From Orientallactaga sibirica (Eukaryota > Chordata > Mammalia > Rodentia > Dipodidae), in NCBI GenBank assembly GCA_036365145.1, contig JAEOAD010000024.1:16748501-16812500 (forward strand): DNA of 64,000 nt, in the 5' to 3' direction. The translations under genes and the position numbers were made by a program. The notes below the pieces were generated by a model, which saw only the letters and a list, made by a program, of their open reading frames with translations, ran no database searches and had not been told where the DNA came from. Shown in pieces: positions 1 through 9,997 of the stretch. Numbering within the stretch: position 1 is the stretch's first letter; every line of letters starts with the position of its first letter.

Positions 1-165
1 ACATGCCTTTAATCCCAGCACTTGGGAGGCAGACATAGGAGGATCGCCCTGAGTTTGAGGCCACCCTGAGACTATGTAGTTAATTCCAGGTCAGCTTGGG
101 CCAGAGTGAGACCCTACCTTGAAAAAAACCAAAAAAACAAACAAACAACAACAACAAAAAAAACT
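1..165 (+). mobile_element. B1 SINE, 5' end cut by the window edge
   Basis: 7SL-derived B1 body is visible: CCTTTAATCCCAGCACTTGG, then GGAGGATCGCC, then GTGAGACCCTACC, followed by an A-rich tail with CAAACAAACAACAACA. The first bases of the element lie outside the window. It is close to the local B1 consensus, so probably not old. Confidence 0.9.
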
Positions 166-296
166 GAACTATTTTATTGCATGACCGCTTCATAAATACC
201 AGAGGAAGGGAACCTCATTGGGAGGTCATTGACAATCTCATTATAAACTTTACATGGTCATTTTTCTTTCCCATGAGAGTTCACTTGTTTTACAAA

Positions 297-518
297 ATAT
301 TTATTTTTATTTTTATTAATTTATTTGAGAGAGGGAGAAAGAGGGAGGGAGAGAAAGAAATAGAGATAATGGGCATGCCAGGGCCTTAAGCTGTAGCAAA
401 TGAACTCCAGATGCATGTGCCACCTATGCATCTGGCTTATGTGGATCCTGGGGAACTGAACCAAGGTCCTTTGGCTTTGTAGACAAGTGCCTTAACCGTT
501 AAGCCATCCCTCCAGCCC
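297..518 (-). mobile_element. Dip-type tRNA SINE
   Basis: Read on the minus strand it starts with a tRNA-like head (GGGCTGGAGGGATGGCTTAACGG) and ends in CTCTC-rich DNA and an AT-rich tail. The plus strand shows TTATTTGAGAGAG, GGGCATGCCAGGGCC, CTCCAGATGCATGTGCC and CATCCCTCCAGCCC in order. Full length. Confidence 0.9.
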
Positions 519-824
519 TAAGAGTTAAGTTTTATTCCATCTGAAAATGAGAGGAAATACACAAATATGTTGCCTTTACTTCCTGAGTGGTATCCAGTCA
601 GTATCTGATGAAACTGTTGTTAGTTTATGAAAAGCATCAAGTACACTTGGTTGTAACTTCCTCTCAAAAACCCACGAGTTTTTCTCTCACTTCTTTTGGT
701 GTTTCTGTTTGCCTTGTGCAGAACTCTTCTAATAATTGTACAGTGACTCCGACTCCTCTCTCCATGCGTCATCGTCTTTGTGTGTAATCTCTTAGGGCAG
801 ATGTTAGGGTGACCATAGCTTTTT
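519..824. other. Single-copy-looking sequence, no gene seen
   Basis: About 300 bases without a repeat family I recognise. A short open frame (587-787) has no recognisable domain and is probably chance. Confidence 0.4.
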
Positions 825-1998
825 TTCCCTTTTTTTTATTGACAACTTCTATACTTAAATACAAAAAAATGCATGATATTTCCCTTCTCTCCCCCATTCC
901 ACTTTAGAAGTCCAATCTCCATCATATCCCCTCCCTCTCTCCATTAGTCTCTCTTAATTTGATTTCATCATCTTTTTTTTCTATTTTGATGGTCTTGTGA
1001 AGGTATTGGTAGGCACTGGAAGGTCATGGATATCGAGGCCATTTTCTGTCTGGACAGTTGCATTGTAGGAGGTCATACCCTTCCATTCTATCCGCCCCTC
1101 TTCCGCAATGGTCCCTGAGCCTTGGAGGGTGTGACAGAGGTGTTTCAGTGCTGGGCACTCCTCCATCCCTTCTTTTCAGCACTATGTTGCCTTTTGGGTC
1201 ATCCCAGTGGTCATCGCCATCTGTAAAGAGAAGCTTCTCTAACCAGAAGTGAGAGTATCGTTAATATGTGAATATGAACATTAAGCGTAGTGCTTTCAGG
1301 GCAGCTTGGTGGGAATAATATATACATTTAACCAGACAAGCGCAGGCTTTACCCCTAAGGCTCATCACCTCCCCTGCCATAGACTTTTGCTTAGGTTTTT
1401 CAGTACCAGGTATGTATTCCCTCCTATAGAGAGGGCCTTCAGTCCAATTATGGAGCAGTTGGTTACCCCAAGAGCAGACATGCCAGTATTGCACCCGTTC
1501 AGTCATTGGGCCTGTATGGCCAAACTTGAATTTTCAGTGTTCAGTGTTTTCACTGCTGATGACTTCTGTTTCCCATAGGGCTGCATGCAATGCAACTTTT
1601 TTCCAGCTTTCAATTGGCTGGTCTACAGGGAGAAGGTTTACTACTCCGCACCAGCTTGCTTTCTCAGTGACCTTGCCTCTCAGGCAAGAGATGTCTTCAG
1701 CAATAGGGTCTTACCATCTGTTTCTCAAGGGAAACCAAGGGCTTTGGCAATAGCTTTTAATGTTTTGGAGGCTGCCGGGACCTCCTTGGCTAACAACTCA
1801 CTGGAAGGTATCCCATCCCAGACACTGAAAATTTTCTAGTAACAGTCTACAGCTGCTAGATGTGCCATTATTCAAAAAAGTAATTTTACATAAGTCTTAT
1901 TAACATTATCTTGAATTTTGATTGACCCTCCCCCTACCCTTCTTTTACGCATTCTTTTCCCATGGCCTCTCTTAGGCCATCCCCCTCCCTGTAGACCA
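825..1998 (-). mobile_element. L1 LINE 3' end (mostly 3' UTR), antisense
   Basis: It begins with a poly(T) stretch followed by ATTGACAACTTCTATACTTA. That start recurs at 27.9 kb, where the similarity continues for over 1 kb and runs into recognisable L1 ORF2 sequence. It is therefore the 3' UTR of a minus-strand L1, 5'-truncated at about 2.0 kb. The C/T-rich plus strand with CTCCCCCATTCC and CCCTCCCTCTCT is typical of a rodent L1 3' UTR read backwards. Short open frames here (981-1839) are shadows. Confidence 0.75.
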
Positions 1999-2494
1999 TA
2001 GCTTTTTATATACCTTTTCTAGGCTGAAGATTTTCCCATTTATAATCCCAGCCTTGACCTTTGTCTAAACTCCAGACAAACATCTGCCAGTATAGGCCAA
2101 ACTGGCACATCACATAACTATGTTCAAAGCAAGCTCTTAATTTCCCCTTTCACCACCACCTATCTGCTCACTTACCCCCACTCCCCATGTCTTGTCCTAG
2201 CAAATCTTTACCAGCCATTCATGAACTTTGCTACCTCATGTGTGTGTTTAAACAAATGACACCCTTACCTGGTCTTCTAGTTTGTAAAGAAACCTAAGTA
2301 TATCTCCAATTATATCCAGAGTCTGAGCATTTCTTCCACATTTACCATCATTTTTCACTTAGGATTTGGCAAGAGTTGGAGCTGTGCTTCCAAAGCGGCA
2401 GCCACATGTCTCTCTTACAATGCAAGGCAGAGATCATGCATCCAGTTCATTCAGCCTTCTTCCCTAGAAACGTTTTCCATTATTTTTTTATTTT
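1999..2494. other. Unassigned sequence
   Basis: AT-balanced sequence between the L1 end and a B1. No recognisable coding, RNA or repeat signature. Confidence 0.4.
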
Positions 2495-2649
2495 TATGTT
2501 TTTGGTTTTTTGAGGTAGGGTCTCACTGTGGCCCAGACTGACCTGGAATTCACAATGTAGTCTCAGGGTGGCCTTGAACTCATGGTGATCCTCCTACCTC
2601 TGTCTCCTGAGTGCTGGGGGTTAAAGGCGTGTGCCATCACACCTGGCTC
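2495..2649 (-). mobile_element. B1 SINE
   Basis: Reverse-complement B1: poly(T)-rich start, GAGGTAGGGTCTCACTGTGG, GACCTGGAATTCAC, GTGCTGGGGGTTAAAGGCGTG and CACACCTGGCT. Confidence 0.92.
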
Positions 2650-2663
2650 CATTATATTTTTTG

Positions 2664-2668
2664 ACATT

Positions 2669-2711
<43 letters not shown>

Positions 2712-2712
2712 T
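2664..2712. repeat. (TTTA)n microsatellite
   Basis: About a dozen near-perfect ATTT units. It probably grew from the A-tail of the adjoining minus-strand SINE. Confidence 0.9.
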
Positions 2713-2888
2713 TCTTTTGAGAGAGGGGCTCATGTAAGCCAGGCTGACTTTGAACTTCTGATCTTCCTGCCTTCACCTTCTGAGTGCTAGGGTTGCAGAT
2801 GTCTGGTTAAAGCAGTACCAGGTGTTGAACCCATGGCTTTGTGCATGCTAAACAAGCACTTTACCAATTGAGCTACATCCCTAGCACT
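2713..2888 (-). mobile_element. B4-like SINE (ID head joined to B1-like body)
   Basis: B1-like blocks (GCCAGGCTGACTTTGAACTT, CTGAGTGCTAGGGTT) are followed by an ID-type tRNA-like block read backwards: GTTGAACCCATGG, AAACAAGCACTTTACCAATTGAGCTACATCC. This order is that of B4. Confidence 0.65.
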
Positions 2889-3026
2889 AAATTTAAAATT
2901 TGAAACTATAAACTATGGGACCCCAAATGATCTCTTCTCTACTTCCTGTCTCATTTCTGTTCCTTATCTTATTTCCCATCATCCTTCATACTGGTTCCGG
3001 CTGTTTCTCAGACAGGCAAAGGAGAT

Positions 3027-3138
3027 TTTTTTTTTTTTTTGAGGCAGGGTCTCACTGTAGCCAGGATGGCCTTGAACTCATAGTGATCCTCCTACCTCAG
3101 CCTCCTTAGTGCTAGGATTATGGCACCATGCAGGCTTC
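3027..3138 (-). mobile_element. B1 SINE, shortened
   Basis: Poly(T), GAGGCAGGGTCTCACTGTAG, GGCCTTGAACTCATAGTGA, CCTCAGCCTCCTTAGTGCTAGG. It lacks the central GACCTGGAATTCAC block. Confidence 0.88.
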
Positions 3139-3149
3139 AGAGATGATTC

Positions 3150-3345
3150 TTTAAAATGTATTTATTTATTTATACACAGAGAGAGACAGAGATAGGTAAT
3201 GGGCATACCAGGGCCTCTAGCCACTGCAAACAAACTCCAGATGCATGCATCACTTTGTGCTTGACTTGGGCTCTGGGGAATTGAATCCAGGCCGTTAGGC
3301 TTTGCAAGCAAGTGCCTCAACCACGAAGCTCTCACTCCAGCCCTC
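3150..3345 (-). mobile_element. Dip-type tRNA SINE
   Basis: TATTTATTTATTTATACACAGAGAGAG, GGGCATACCAGGGCC, CCAGATGCATGCATCAC, then a degraded tRNA-like head (CCACGAAGCTCTCACTCCAGCCC). Confidence 0.9.
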
Positions 3346-4025
3346 AAATCTGATTTTATTTATGATTGCTTAAATGATACATCCTCGTTTTTGTCCTTCC
3401 CTTGTAATATAGCTACCGTGGCACCCCATGCTCTTACATTCATGATACTATCATTCGAGGCATTCACACCGTATATAACTTGGTTTGACTGTTAGTTTGA
3501 GGAGAACATAAATGCCTTGTGTGCAAGGATTTATTTTGCAGGCTTAAATAGTGTATTGAGTGCACACCCACTAAGTAAATGAATTTACCCACTGGGTAAA
3601 TGAATCCATGAGTGAATATGTTTTTATAATTGAGATCTTGTTAGCCCTGGGATGGACTGATTTCCTGACTGTTTCACTCAACAAGAGGAGTTGGTTTTGT
3701 TATATTAGGGTTTTTTTTTTTTCCCTTTCTTTTCAGTTCAAGATTGAACAAGTTCTAGGCATGTCTTTTAAAAAGCAAGTTTAAGCCATGAGAAATTGAC
3801 TCTGTTCAACTACTAAAGCTGCCCAAAGGAAACCAAATACCCTATGAAAACATCCAAGAAAATTTGAAGGAGAAGGTGAGCTGCCTTAGCCAAATGCCCT
3901 GTTCTGGGGACAATGTGACAGTGTAAGACTTTGAGACACTGTTTATGAAGTTCTCACCCATCTGAGATTGAGCTCTCCCTGGAAGAAGCAGAAAGTACCT
4001 TTACTATGTTTAGAAATAAATAAGA
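3346..4025. other. Repeat-poor stretch, no gene seen
   Basis: About 680 bases of AT-rich sequence without recognisable repeats, ORFs or RNA signatures. An intronic or intergenic nature cannot be told apart. Confidence 0.4.
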
Positions 4026-4147
4026 TCCTAGCTCGGCTAGGCGGGGCATACCTGTAATCCCAGCACTTGGCAAATGGAGGAAGAAGGATTGAGAGTTTGA
4101 GGACAGCCTGGGCCATACATATGTTGAGACCCTGTCTAAGAAAAGAA
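4026..4147 (+). mobile_element. B1-like SINE, diverged
   Basis: CTAGGCGGGGCATACCTGTAATCCCAGCACTTGG is recognisable (split here by position), then GAGACCCTGTCTAAGAAAAG. It resembles an older, proto-B1-like copy. Confidence 0.7.
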
Positions 4148-4159
4148 TAAATGAAAAAT

Positions 4160-4310
4160 AGCTAGCCTTGGTGGCTCATGCCTGTAATCCCAAGCTGAGT
4201 TAGGAGGATCACCATGAGTTCCAGGTCATCTTAGGCTAGAGTACAAAGAAACCAAACCACCACCACCAACAGCAGCAAACTAACCAAACAAAAATAAAAC
4301 AATAGTCTCA
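4160..4310 (+). mobile_element. B1 SINE, internally deleted
   Basis: GGTGGCTCATGCCTGTAATCCC, GGAGGATCACCATGAGTTCC and a tail of CCACCACCACCAACAGCAGC. It lies 12 bases after another plus-strand B1, in tandem. Confidence 0.75.
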
Positions 4311-4576
4311 AAACAGGAAACTTTTTTTCTTCTACTCCCATTTAGACACTAGGGGCCCAACCTCATTTGTGATTCCAGAGTCCTGAGCTTTATACTCATT
4401 TTATAGAAGAATTGTTCTGAAATGATGCACACAGCTAGGACGGAGAGTTCTGAAAGAGCCTTGTTCAGAAGCCACAGGAACAGGGAAGCTGAATGGAGAC
4501 CTGTCTCTGGGTGGGTTGGTACACCCTGATTTCCTCACCGTCTCATGAATTAAGAGTTGTATGTTAGCATTATGCA

Positions 4577-4735
4577 TTTTTTTGTTTGCTTTTTGAGGTA
4601 GGGTTTCACTCTAGTCCAGGCTGACTTAGAATTCACTATGTAGTCTCAGGGTGGCCTCAAATTCACGGCAATCCTCCTAACTCTGCCTCCCAAGTGCTGG
4701 GATTGAAAAAGGCGTGTGCCACCATGCCTGGTTTA
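4577..4735 (-). mobile_element. B1 SINE
   Basis: TTTTTGAGGTAGGGTTTCACT, GGCTGACTTAGAATTCACTA, CCCAAGTGCTGGGATTGAAA. Full length. Confidence 0.92.
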
Positions 4736-4924
4736 TACATTTTTTTTTAAACAAAGAAGAGGGTTTTAGAGGAATTTAGTTTCTTTTTAATACCACATAG
4801 ATGATACTGGTGTAACCAGAATTTGAGCATAAGTTTATTAGTTGTTTGCAGCAGCAAGAGGCCCTGGTGTGACCGTACATGTTCCGTCTCTCTCTACTTG
4901 CAAATAAGTGAAAATATTAAAAAC

Positions 4925-5075
4925 AAACAGGCATGGTGGTGCATGTCCATGGTGCACTCCTGGGGAGGTAGCGGGTCAGAAGCTCAAGGTCAACCTCAGA
5001 TGCATAGTGAGTTTAAGGCCAGCATGAATTACTAGAGACCCTGTCATAAAGAACAAACAAACAAACAAAAAAACT
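4925..5075 (+). mobile_element. B1-like SINE, diverged
   Basis: GGCATGGTGGTGCATGTCCA at the head and GAGACCCTGTCATAAAG plus CAAACAAACAAACAAAAAA at the tail. The middle is poorly conserved. Confidence 0.6.
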
Positions 5076-5296
5076 CAATTTCACACTGAAATGTAAGTTG
5101 ATACTATTACATGTCCTTATGTTAAGATGAGGCAGGGGCTTGGAGATAGTTATGCAGGAAGGAAGGGAACATAGAGGACATTTGCTATTGTAGTTCCTGG
5201 TGGGATGGCTTGACAGCCGGGAAATTGTCACAGGTCAAGCAGAGAAAGAAATGTGAACATGTTGGACAGCAAACCTGTAGGATCATAGGAAGTTTT

Positions 5297-5404
5297 TAGT
5301 TTTGAAACGTGGTCTCCTACAGCCCAGGCTGGCCTTGAATTCCTGATTCTCCTGCCTTTATCTCTTGTGTGCTGGGATTATAGTCACGAACCACTGTGCC
5401 TCAC
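5297..5404 (-). mobile_element. Old B1-related SINE
   Basis: GCCCAGGCTGGCCTTGAATT, GTGTGCTGGGATTATAG, CGAACCACTGTGCC. It is monomer-like and clearly more diverged than the other B1 copies. Confidence 0.7.
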
Positions 5405-5620
5405 TTGCAAGGAAGGGAAAAGTATCTGCAAGCTACTAGGAAAAATCTCTTTTGACCCTGACGTGCAAGAATATTTGACTTGGGTAGGGCGGTATTAGCA
5501 TGAAAGGGGGCCAATGGATGGTTCTATTAGCAGAGCAATGAACTTGGGAGTCTGCTCAGCGAGGAAGAGCATGATTTGAAGATAGAATTGCATGATAAAA
5601 TTGTGGATAAAGATTTTGAA

Positions 5621-5621
<1 letters not shown>

Positions 5622-5660
<39 letters not shown>
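5622..5660. repeat. (TG)n microsatellite
   Basis: About 19 uninterrupted TG units, likely length-polymorphic. Confidence 0.95.
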
Positions 5661-5663
<3 letters not shown>

Positions 5664-5744
5664 GCTGCATCAGATGATGTTCAGGGCCATGTAACAGAAT
5701 GGAAGGGAAAGACCGTGTGCTGGTCATTTTTCGATTCCTGTGAG

Positions 5745-6423
5745 CCAAGTCCCTGAGGACAACAACACATGGAAAGGTTGATGTTGGCTAAGGGTTCAGT
5801 GCACCGTCCTCAGCTCTCTTGCTTCAGGGCCTGTTGCAGTCAGGTTCGCATTGCTGGCAGAAATCACTGGACTAAGAGCAGCTTTGGGAAAAAAGGTTTA
5901 TTTTGGCTTACAGGCTCGAGGGGAAAGCTCCATGATGGCAGGGGACAACGATGGCATGAGCAGAGGGTGGACATCACCTCCTTGGCAACATCAGAAGGAC
6001 AATGTCAGCACACGAGTGTGCCAAACACTGGCAAGGGGACACTGGCTATAACACCCATAAGCCTGCCCCCAGCAATACGCTGCCTCCAGGAGGTATTAAT
6101 CCCCAAATCTCCATCAGCTGGGAACCTGGCATTCAGGACACCTGAGTTTATGGGGGACCCCTGGATCAAACCACCACAGGGCCCATGTTAAGTGAGCATC
6201 AAATAAGGAGTGGGTGGTGGAACAGAGCAGCTCACCTGGTATGCAGGAGGTGGGGTCTCTGGATGAGGTACAGCCCACCAGGACACACCTCCAGTAACCT
6301 ACTTCCTCCAGCCAGTGCTCCACAGCGTAAAGTTTCTAGAACCTCTCAAAATAGTGTTACCAGCGGGAGTCCAAGCCTTTAACAATGAGCCTGTGGAGAC
6401 ATTTCTTGTTCAAATCATAACAG
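5745..6423 (-). mobile_element. Old MaLR-type LTR, split by a younger LTR
   Basis: The outer parts (5745-5831 and 6184-6423) read as one LTR-like sequence when the inner LTR is removed. It ends in GGAGACATTTCTTGTTCAAATCATAACA, the inverse of a MaLR LTR start. The GGTTCAGTGCACCGTCCTCAG-like part matches the family also seen near 34.9 and 60.1 kb. No internal retroviral genes are present. Confidence 0.6.
5832..6178 (-). mobile_element. ORR1-like MaLR solo LTR inserted in an older LTR
   Basis: On the minus strand the element starts TGTGGTGGTTTGATCC, carries a PolyA-type AAGCCAAAATAAACC block and ends CTGACTGCAACA, so both ends have the TG...CA form of an LTR. The five bases on each side are identical (GGGCC at 5827-5831 and 6179-6183), the length expected for this class of endogenous retrovirus-like element. 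It is a solo LTR, with no gag/pol/env. The open frame at 5769-6191 lies within it and is not a gene. Confidence 0.85.
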
Positions 6424-6529
6424 ACCCGACTTCATGAAGGTCAAGGACTGAGCTGTGGGAAATATCTTCTGTTTAGAGGTCAGGCAAAGGAAGGGGAGCT
6501 AGGGACTAAAAACTTAGAAAGCTAGGAAT

Positions 6530-6835
6530 GGGGCAGGCGAATAACACAGAGTGTGAAGTGCTTACTGTGCAAGCTTGAGGCCCACAGTTTGGATCTCAAG
6601 TACCCATGTAACGACCGGGCATGGTCAACAGGTGCCAGTAAGCCCAACACTGGAGGAACAGAGACAGGAGGATCCATAGAGCTTGTTGGCTAGCTGTCTA
6701 GGTGACTTGGTGAGACAGTGAAAGACCCTGTCTCAAAAAATGAGGAGAGTGACCGAGGAAGAGAGAGACCTGGTGTGGTCTCCACTGGCCTGCACACATA
6801 AACACATGAATACACACAACAAATATATAAAAAAA
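6530..6835 (+). mobile_element. B3-like SINE
   Basis: The tRNA-like head is degraded (GTTTGGATCTCAAGTACCCA as remains of the B-box side). The body has ACGACCGGGCATGGTCAACA, GGAACAGAGACAGGAGGATCC, GACCCTGTCTCAAAAAATGAGG and a tail of CACATAAACACATG. The order fits B3 of the B2 superfamily. Confidence 0.75.
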
Positions 6836-7487
6836 AGAAAAAGAAAAAGAGAAGGAGGAATGTGTTACAGATGCTAAGGGAAATGTGGATTTCCATGAAA
6901 GATAAGTGGAAAGGAAGTGGATGTTCAACAGTGCCCAGTGGTCCGTGGAAGTGATCAAGAGAAACAGAATGGAAACAAGAGCGCTGACTCCTGTAAGAGA
7001 GTGATCATCTCCTGTTGAATATACAGCTTGGCTGTGTTGCTGGGAGCCAGAGCAGGCTTCACTAATTCATGGTGGAAAGTCATAGTCCGGAGGAAGTGAC
7101 TTCATGAGGGCAAAGATAAGGGGAGTTGTCTGAGACATCAGCGCTCCCTCAGATTGTATTAACTACTAACAAAATCATTCCCAACCCGCAGCCTACCTTG
7201 GAGGTACAAGGTACTCTTAGAGAACAAATCCGACAAAATGGCTGTGGTCTGCTATAGAAAGTTGAAACACCCCACTCTAGTGTTGATCTACTGAGGATCA
7301 TCAGGAAGTCTTCCCACCTTATTTTTTTTTCCCTGTACAGGGAAAAATGCCTCCTCCTCTTTCCATGTTCTTCTTTAACACAGGGCCTCTTGTTGCCGCC
7401 ACCAGTGAACTGTAAACACTGGCCCACCATCTCTCGATCCTCCTGGCATCTGCCTCTCATTGTCTTAGACCCCTTGGGATCACAGAG
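6836..7487. other. Unassigned sequence
   Basis: An A/G-rich start (AAAGAAAAAGAAAAAGAG, the tail of the preceding SINE) and then repeat-poor sequence. The 103-aa minus frame at 7149-7460 has no family I recognise. Confidence 0.35.
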
Positions 7488-7598
7488 GCATGTGCCACTT
7501 TGCCTCCAGCTTTACATGGGTGCTGGGGAACTGAACCTTGTCTAGTAGGCTTTGTAGGTAACTAAGTACTTTTAACTACTTAGCCATCATCCAAGCCC
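7488..7598 (-). mobile_element. Dip-type tRNA SINE, 3' truncated
   Basis: Only the head half is left: CCAGCTTTACATGGGTGCTG, GGGGAACTGAACC, GGCTTTGTAGGTAAC, CTTAGCCATCATCCAAGCCC. Confidence 0.75.
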
Positions 7599-7671
7599 CA
7601 CCTTATGCATTCTTAAGCTGAAAAAAAAATCTTGTCATCTATGAGAAGTTGAGGTCAGAATGGATAGATAC

Positions 7672-7872
7672 TAAGTTGGGAAGACTGCTCAGTAGTTAAA
7701 GTTCTTGCTTGTAAAGCCTGATGGCCCTGGTTCGATTTCTTCAGGACCCATGTCAAGCCAGATACTACACAAAGCCATTCTCACATGAGTCCTGAGTTTT
7801 TTTGCAACAAAAAGAGGCCCTGGTGTGCCTACACTCACTATCTCTCTCATTCCCACTAGTAAATCAATAACA
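7672..7872 (+). mobile_element. Dip-type tRNA SINE, diverged
   Basis: GGGAAGACTGCTCAGTAGTT (A-box side), CCTGGTTCGATTTC (B-box), TCAAGCCAGATACTACACAA, TTTGCAACAAAAAGAGGCCC, then CTCTCTCATT and an A/T tail. It faces the next SINE tail to tail. Confidence 0.85.
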
Positions 7873-7879
7873 ATATATT

Positions 7880-8091
7880 TTTTAAAAGATTTTTTTTAAT
7901 TTTAGTTTTAATTTTATTAGTGAGGGAGGGGAGAGAGAGAATGGGCACGCCAGGATATCTAGCCATTACAAACAAACCCCAGATGCATGCACCACCTTGT
8001 GCATCTGGCTTACATGGGACCTGGAGAATCAAACCTAGATCCTTGGGCTTCACAGGCAAGCACCTTAACCACTAAGCCATCTCTCCAGCCC
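7880..8091 (-). mobile_element. Dip-type tRNA SINE
   Basis: AGTGAGGGAGGGGAGAGAGAG, ATGGGCACGCCAGGATATCT, CAGATGCATGCACCACCTTG, CTAAGCCATCTCTCCAGCCC. Full length. Confidence 0.92.
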
Positions 8092-8279
8092 AATAAAAGC
8101 ATGGGCAGATGCTTTGAGTGTCATTCTGTTCTACATGCTTGCAGTTTGTTCTTGTCCATAGACTTTTACGAAAAACCACGGCTAGCTGACTCACCTAGGA
8201 CCTTTTACAAGGATGAGAATTCAGTCCACATTTATAGCACTGTTGAAAATCCTGTCAGAACTAGAGGCAGGACCGGCTA

Positions 8280-8780
8280 GGGGATGTACCAGGTGGTGAC
8301 ATGTCCTGCTCTGACCTTCTCTGTGGCCTGCACACATCCCTGAGTAATGGCCTGGCTATGGTTTTCCACCTGTGGGCCAACTTCTCCATGGCAACCTTGA
8401 ACCAGATGCAGTGTTTGAGGCTGCCAGATGAGCCACCAGGGTGCCCTGCACCCCACCCCGACTGCTGGCCAGCTGCAGCTGAAGGGCATGGGGCTGCACA
8501 CATTTACTAGCAAGCCAAAGAAGCCCAGCTCAGCTGAGTGCATGCATCTTAGCACTGGCTGTGAAGCGGGTGGCTTTATCTTGGGCGACAGTACCATGCT
8601 GCAGAGGTACCACCTGGACCTCATGGAGGGCGGCTGCATGCAGGAGCTGCCTGAAGTCAAGCTCAAAGTGGTGTGGACAAATACGACTTTTGCCATGTGC
8701 AGAAGTGACCATTGGGCACAGTGCCTTGGGTACCTGGTGGTCCAAGCCAGCAATTCCTGCTCCAGGGTCAGCTAGTCTAT
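8280..8780. other. GC-rich unidentified segment, possible dead retrocopy
   Basis: About 500 bases with a higher GC content than the surroundings, containing the longest overlapping open frames outside repeats (minus 8277-8753, plus 8428-8775, plus 8561-8863). I recognise no protein family in any frame, and I see no polyadenylation signal, A-tail or target duplication. It could be a diverged processed pseudogene, an old LTR or internal LTR-element part, or a piece of a real transcript. Confidence 0.3.
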
Positions 8781-9009
8781 TAGCCCTCAGGGATCCTAGG
8801 GTGAATTGGAAAAAGGCACCCCTCCTGCCAACATCGGTGGCTTTTGTGTTTAGTGTTGAATGAGGGACCTCTTCTGGGACAGGACAGTGGGGAAGAGGGT
8901 TGTAAGAAACATATATCTATAGGGAGGGAGTGAGGGAAGGAGAAAGGAAGGAAGGCGGGAAATACTGCCATTTTCATACCCACTATTTCCTTTTTCTATT
9001 TACTTGAAG

Positions 9010-9228
9010 TTTTAGATGAGAGAGTGTGAGTGTGTGTATGCATGTTTTTTGTATATATAGGTGCATGTGTGTGTAGGTGACTGCATGTGTGCATGTGCGT
9101 GTGTAGGCTATTTATTAAAGATGGGTGCTTTCCTCAGTAGCTCTGATTTTTGCGACATTTCCCTGGGGGCCGTGACCTTAACTCTGTTCTCATGCTTACA
9201 TGGCAAGTGCTTTATTAACGGAGCAATC
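9010..9228 (-). mobile_element. B3-like SINE remnant
   Basis: GTGTGTGTATGCATG-type TG-rich part and, at the right, GCTTACATGGCAAGTGCTTT, as in the head half of B3 copies at 11.9 and 44.7 kb. Confidence 0.5.
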
Positions 9229-9257
9229 ACTCGAGTGCCTAAATGGCTTTTTGAACA

Positions 9258-9450
9258 CCTTTTAAAAATTTTTGTTTATTTGAGAGAGAAGAGAGAGATG
9301 GGCACGCCAGGGCTTCTTGCTGTTGCAAATGAACTCCACATGCATGCACCTCTTTGTGCCTCTGGCTTTACGTGGGTACTGGGGAATCAATCCCAGGATG
9401 GCAGTCTTTGCAAACCAGAGCCTTTACCAGCCGAGTCATCTCCCCAGTCC
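9258..9450 (-). mobile_element. Dip-type tRNA SINE
   Basis: TTGTTTATTTGAGAGAGAAG, GGGCACGCCAGGGCTTC, CACATGCATGCACCTCTTTG, GAGTCATCTCCCCAGTCC. First of four SINEs in the same orientation with little between them. Confidence 0.9.
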
Positions 9451-9519
9451 ATTTTTTCAGTCTTTGTAAATTACTGAATAAATATGCAGCTTTGTCTTAC
9501 CTATTTAAATTTTTTCTTT

Positions 9520-9530
9520 TTTAAAACTTT

Positions 9531-9565
<35 letters not shown>

Positions 9566-9723
9566 TTGGGGATGGGAGAATGGGCACACCAGGATCTTCA
9601 GCTGCTGCAAATGAACTCTAGATGCATGTGCCACCTTGTGGCTTGCAAAGGTCCTAGGGAATCGAACCTGGCTCCCTGGGCTTTGCAGGAAGAGTCTTAA
9701 CCACTAAGCCATATCTCCAGCCC
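9520..9723 (-). mobile_element. Dip-type tRNA SINE with (TTTA)n tail
   Basis: An ATTT run of about 40 bases, then GAGAATGGGCACACCAGGATC, CTAGATGCATGTGCCACC, AAGCCATATCTCCAGCCC. Confidence 0.92.
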
Positions 9724-9731
9724 TCATCTAT

Positions 9732-9969
9732 TCTTTATTTTTAATTTTTTATTTATTTGAGAGAGAGAGAGAGAGACAAAGAGAAAGAGGCAGACATAGA
9801 GAGAGAGAGTGAGAGAATGGCCATGCTAGGGCCTACTGCCATTGCAAAGGAACTCCAGAGGCATGCACTACTTTGTGCATCTGGTTTCACATGGGTACTG
9901 GGGTATAGAACCCAGGCCATTAGGCTTTGCAGTCAGGTGCCTTTAACCACTGAGCCATCTCTCCAGCCC
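9732..9969 (-). mobile_element. Dip-type tRNA SINE
   Basis: Long GAGAGA tract (about 60 bases of purine), ATGGCCATGCTAGGGCC, CTGAGCCATCTCTCCAGCCC. Confidence 0.92.
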
Positions 9970-9997
9970 TGTCTCATCTATTCTTGTTCTTTGCACT

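Noticed and set aside
5622..5660. CRISPR-like regular repeats among the microsatellites and SINEs
   Set aside because: No array of short direct repeats with unique spacers occurs. All regular repeats are simple-sequence or dispersed SINEs.
5769..6191. 140-aa plus-strand open frame
   Set aside because: It lies almost wholly inside a solo MaLR LTR read in the wrong direction.
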